NCBI GenBank assembly: GCA_016721385.1
Contig: JADKIE010000001.1
Coordinates: 62,001 to 126,000, forward strand
Direction: 5' to 3'
Source: Chitinophagaceae bacterium
Lineage (GTDB): Bacteria > Bacteroidota > Bacteroidia > Chitinophagales > Chitinophagaceae
Length of the DNA: 64,000 nt
Below, piece after piece: positions 61,366 through 64,000 of this stretch. The notes under the pieces were generated by a model that saw only the letters and a list, made by a program, of their open reading frames with translations, ran no database searches and had not been told where the DNA came from. Position numbers and translations under genes: made by a program. How positions within the stretch are numbered: the stretch's first letter is position 1; the number at the start of each line of letters is the position of its first letter.

Positions 61366-62901
61366 ATGAAGAAACATTTACTCTTTTTAAGCCTTATAAC
61401 CGGCAACCTTATTTATGCACAAGTGCCCGAGGATGCTATGCGTTTTTCGTTTTACCCACAAAGTGGTACAGCCCGTAATATAGCCATTGGTGGTGCAATG
61501 GGCTCGTTGGGTGGAGATGTAACGGCCACTTTTGTAAACCCGGCAGGCCTTGGTTTTTTTAAAACTAACGAACTGGTGTTTACTCCCGGTTTTACTTTAA
61601 ATAAAAACAAAGTAGCCTTTAGAGAAACCAATGCTGCAAATAAAGCAAATAATTTTGCTTTAGGCACTAATGGTTTTGTATGGGCACACAATAACCGTTA
61701 CCGCAAATCGAGCAATGCACTAAGTGTTGCCATTACGCAAACAGCCGATTTTAATAACACCATAAAATATAATGGCTTAAACGATTACAGCTCAATGGCA
61801 GAGCAGTTTGCCGAAGAATTTGTAACCGTAAAACCAAATGAAGTGCTGCTTACCAACTCGGCTGTGCCTTATGGTGCAGCACCGGCTTTTAACACTTATT
61901 TGATAGATACATTTAGCATTGGCGGCCAGTTATTTGTAAAACCGGCTACAGGCTATATTTTAGATGCAGGGCAAGCACTTAAACAAGAAATGACTAAAAC
62001 AACCCAGGGCGGCATGTACGAATTAGCTGTTGGCTTTGCCCATCACAGTAACGATAAGTGGTTGTTTGGTGGTACTATTTCTATGCCTTTTGTATCGTAT
62101 AAAAGTAATACCTATTTTAAAGAAAGCGATACATCATCTAACACAAGCAACCATTTTAACTACTTTGAATATACCGACGATTTTACAACTACGGGTGTTG
62201 GCCTTAACGGCAAATTAGGAATCATTTACAGGCCGCAAGAGTATATTCGTTTAGGCCTTGCCGTGCATACGCCTATGTTTATGTATTTAACAGATAAAAG
62301 AACTACAGGTATTAAAACATATTTAGAAAATCCGGTAGAATCGTTTACCGAAACCTCAAAAACCTTTACCAACGGGCAACCCGGCGAAAGTAAGTATGTA
62401 CAAGCTACTCCGTTTAAAGCCATTTTAAGTGCATCGTATGTGTTTAGAGAGGTAGAAAATGTAAAACGCCAAAGGGCATTTATTACTGCCGATATTGAAT
62501 ATGTACACCATAAAGGGAGTCGTTTTAGCAGCGATAACGAATCGCCAACAGAAGATGAAAAAGCTTATTTTAAACAACTAAATAGTGTAATTAAAGGTTA
62601 CTATAAAGGCAACTTTAACTTTAGAGTTGGTGGAGAGCTTAAGTTTAATACCATTATGGGGCGTTTAGGTTTTGCCTATTACACCAGCCCTTATAAAGAA
62701 AAAGAATTAAAAGCTAACCGCATGATATTAAGTGGTGGTTTAGGTTACAGAAATAAAGGTGTTTTTGTAGATGTAACCTATGCACATGCTTTTAATAAAG
62801 ATGTAAACTTTCCTTACCGCTTAGGCGATAAAGCAAACACCTTTGCAGAAGTAAAAAATCAAAGAGGAAATATTGTTGCAACCGTTGGTTTTAAATTTTA
62901 A
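61366..62901 (+). CDS. OmpP1/FadL-family outer-membrane transport protein
   Basis: A 511-residue beta-barrel. Signal peptide MKKHLLFLSLITGNLIYAQ; then the family opening PQSGTARNIAIGGAMGSLGG and NPAGLGFFKTNELVFTPGF. Later strands (SYVFREVENVKRQRAFITAD, GFAYYTSPYKEKELKANRMI, VDVTYAHAFN) end in the aromatic C-terminus ATVGFKF, the Bam recognition signal. FadL relatives import hydrophobic compounds such as fatty acids or aromatics; the actual ligand is unknown. Confidence 0.88.
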   Translation: MKKHLLFLSLITGNLIYAQVPEDAMRFSFYPQSGTARNIAIGGAMGSLGGDVTATFVNPAGLGFFKTNELVFTPGFTLNKNKVAFRETNAANKANNFALGTNGFVWAHNNRYRKSSNALSVAITQTADFNNTIKYNGLNDYSSMAEQFAEEFVTVKPNEVLLTNSAVPYGAAPAFNTYLIDTFSIGGQLFVKPATGYILDAGQALKQEMTKTTQGGMYELAVGFAHHSNDKWLFGGTISMPFVSYKSNTYFKESDTSSNTSNHFNYFEYTDDFTTTGVGLNGKLGIIYRPQEYIRLGLAVHTPMFMYLTDKRTTGIKTYLENPVESFTETSKTFTNGQPGESKYVQATPFKAILSASYVFREVENVKRQRAFITADIEYVHHKGSRFSSDNESPTEDEKAYFKQLNSVIKGYYKGNFNFRVGGELKFNTIMGRLGFAYYTSPYKEKELKANRMILSGGLGYRNKGVFVDVTYAHAFNKDVNFPYRLGDKANTFAEVKNQRGNIVATVGFKF

Positions 62902-62923
62902 GTTAATTTAACATTTGAAATAT

Positions 62924-62931
62924 TACATTTG
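62924..62931 (+). promoter_or_regulatory. -7 box TACATTTG for the next gene
   Basis: TAnnTTTG, 18 bases before the ATG at 62950. Confidence 0.4.
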
Positions 62932-62949
62932 ACTGCCAAAATTAATTTT

Positions 62950-63360
62950 ATGAAGAAAATAACTGTATTAGTTGCATTATGCATTTTTAGTGGTGTTGCT
63001 TTATACGCTCAAGACAGCCTTAAGCAATATGTTGCCAAATATAAATTTCCTGAAGGAAGTGCTGTTACAGAAATTGAAGTTGTTATTGAAAATGGAGGTT
63101 TAGTATTTCAATCTTCTTTGGGCAATACAGCCGTTGAAAAAACCGGTACAGATGAATTTAGTATTCCTGCATACAATGGCACGGCCTTTTTTACCAGAAA
63201 CGAGGCAAAGAAAATTACCGGACTTCATATTGAGGCACAAGGCACTGTTTTAGATGGAACAATTGTAGAGCCTAAACCTGCAGAATCGGGTACTAAAGAT
63301 GAGATACTATATAACCAGAAATACCTGCTAACGCCACAAGTGCCTTATCATAATTTCTAA
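62950..63360 (+). CDS. Small secreted protein of unknown function
   Basis: The ATG at 62950 starts MKKITVLVALCIFSGVALYAQ, a signal peptide. The mature part (about 115 residues) is one beta domain (KYKFPEGSAVTEIEVVIENG, LVFQSSLGNTAVEKTGTDEF, GTAFFTRNEAKKITGLHIEA), resembling the small DUF3471-type domains attached to hydrolases. No catalytic residues seen. It follows the FadL-like gene by 48 bp but has its own likely promoter. Confidence 0.7.
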   Translation: MKKITVLVALCIFSGVALYAQDSLKQYVAKYKFPEGSAVTEIEVVIENGGLVFQSSLGNTAVEKTGTDEFSIPAYNGTAFFTRNEAKKITGLHIEAQGTVLDGTIVEPKPAESGTKDEILYNQKYLLTPQVPYHNF

Positions 63361-63379
63361 AATTGCAAATAACAATAAA

Positions 63380-63413
63380 AAAGAGCCTGTTTTAATAATT
63401 AAACAGGCTCTTT
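63380..63413. terminator. Bidirectional terminator between convergent genes
   Basis: AAAGAGCCTGTTT (63380-63392) and AAACAGGCTCTTT (63401-63413), 13-bp perfect arms with flanking A/T tracts. Confidence 0.9.
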
Positions 63414-63432
63414 AAGTATTTGTGTAATAGTA

Positions 63433-64000
63433 TTATCTTAAAATAGTAACATCTCCTTTTACTGTAACTACTTTACCATTAATTAAGTTAAACGTAAGCA
63501 CATAATAGTATGTGGCATCGGGCAAATCTTTTCCCTTGTATTTGCCATCCCAATCGTTTTGATAGTTTTTGTTTTCGTAAACTTGTGTACCGTATCTGTT
63601 ATACACTTTAGCCGTTACCAGCTTTGTACAATTAGGTCCACTGGTTACTAACCACTTATCGTTTATACCATCTCCATTAGGTGAAAATGCATTCATTATA
63701 TTAACACAGTAAGGTAATACGGTAACTAATACATCATCCTTATTGGTACAGCCAAAGTTATTTGTTGCTGTTAATGTATATGTTGTAGTTGCAACCGGCG
63801 CTACTGTTGGCGTTAAGGAAATACTACCCGTTACAGGCTGCCAACTGTACGATAAATAATTTTGCGCTGCCCCGTCTAACATAACATTATCGCCTGTTAT
63901 AATAATTTTATCGACACCGGCACTAACGGTAGGTAAAGGCCTTACCGAAACAACAATTGAAGATCTCAATCCTACACAACCATTAACAGATGATTGGGAT
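63433..64000 (-). CDS. T9SS type B sorting-domain protein (N-terminus outside window)
   Basis: Open to the right edge; about 188 C-terminal residues seen. An Ig-like/PKD-type segment (TVAPVATTTYTLTATNNFGC) precedes the gliding-motility-type C-terminal domain: YCVNIMNAFSPNGDGINDKW, YNRYGTQVYENKNYQNDWDG and YYYVLTFNLINGKVVTVKGD. This domain directs export by the type IX system and attachment to the surface. The function of the missing N-terminal part is unknown; such proteins are often large adhesins. Confidence 0.93.
   Translation of the reverse strand, partial: SQSSVNGCVGLRSSIVVSVRPLPTVSAGVDKIIITGDNVMLDGAAQNYLSYSWQPVTGSISLTPTVAPVATTTYTLTATNNFGCTNKDDVLVTVLPYCVNIMNAFSPNGDGINDKWLVTSGPNCTKLVTAKVYNRYGTQVYENKNYQNDWDGKYKGKDLPDATYYYVLTFNLINGKVVTVKGDVTILR

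Overview
The window reads as chromosome of a low-GC member of the phylum Bacteroidota, most like the Chitinophagaceae. Evidence: a type IX secretion plug protein (DUF5103), a type B (gliding-motility) C-terminal sorting domain, a GldM-like C-terminal domain, DUF2279, LIC11966-like and DUF5362/CCC-motif membrane families, -7 boxes of the TAnnTTTG type, and few visible Shine-Dalgarno sequences. It is mostly housekeeping and envelope DNA. I see no prophage, transposase, CRISPR array, rRNA or tRNA.

Layout: 1-9 kb holds a surface protein cut by the window edge, an S41 C-terminal processing protease, a DUF4344 metallopeptidase with a phosphosugar mutase, DUF2279, a PyrR-like phosphoribosyltransferase and a membrane Fe-S reductase subunit. 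9-17 kb holds a DEAD-box helicase, a VOC protein, katG, a 24-residue-repeat secreted protein followed by a cysteine-less formylglycine-enzyme-fold protein, and an OleA-like thiolase. 17-31 kb holds an RRM protein, an ATP-grasp ligase, an S9 peptidase, lipoproteins, valS, an Lrp regulator and ahcY. 31-43 kb holds hypothetical membrane proteins, a prolyl oligopeptidase, pdxJ, a TlpA-like protein, trpF-trpG, a lipoprotein with HGQPGHRCDI motifs and a transaldolase. 43-50 kb holds the SRP RNA gene, the T9SS plug gene, a LolE/FtsX-like permease, an RNA methyltransferase, a BamA/TamA-like protein and truB. 50-56.8 kb is a conserved operon (spoIIM-like, DUF4129, DUF4350, moxR, DUF58) with a divergent RDD gene. 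56.8-64 kb holds a cluster of small membrane proteins, proS, a Ser/Tyr-rich lipoprotein, a FadL-like porin and a T9SS type B protein cut by the right edge.

The most important caution is that about 20 genes are broken by single-base indels, most of them one base missing from a run of A, T, C or G. They include single-copy essential genes such as valS, which is hit twice. Restoring one base recovers the family sequence in almost every case, so I annotate these as single genes with probable assembly errors, not as pseudogenes. Coordinates of such genes span the whole restored reading.

Non-coding structure: an SRP RNA between 43.69 and 43.80 kb; three copies of a ~22-bp element near gene starts; paired palindromes upstream of proS; two CTGCC/GGCAG palindromes; ten perfect AGTATCC copies at 7.05 kb; a terminator-like hairpin directly before the pdxJ promoter; and several intrinsic terminators. 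No clear new multi-gene system emerged. The best candidates for undescribed biology are the HGQPGHRCDI lipoprotein, the repeat-protein/SUMF1 pair, and the dispersed repeats.
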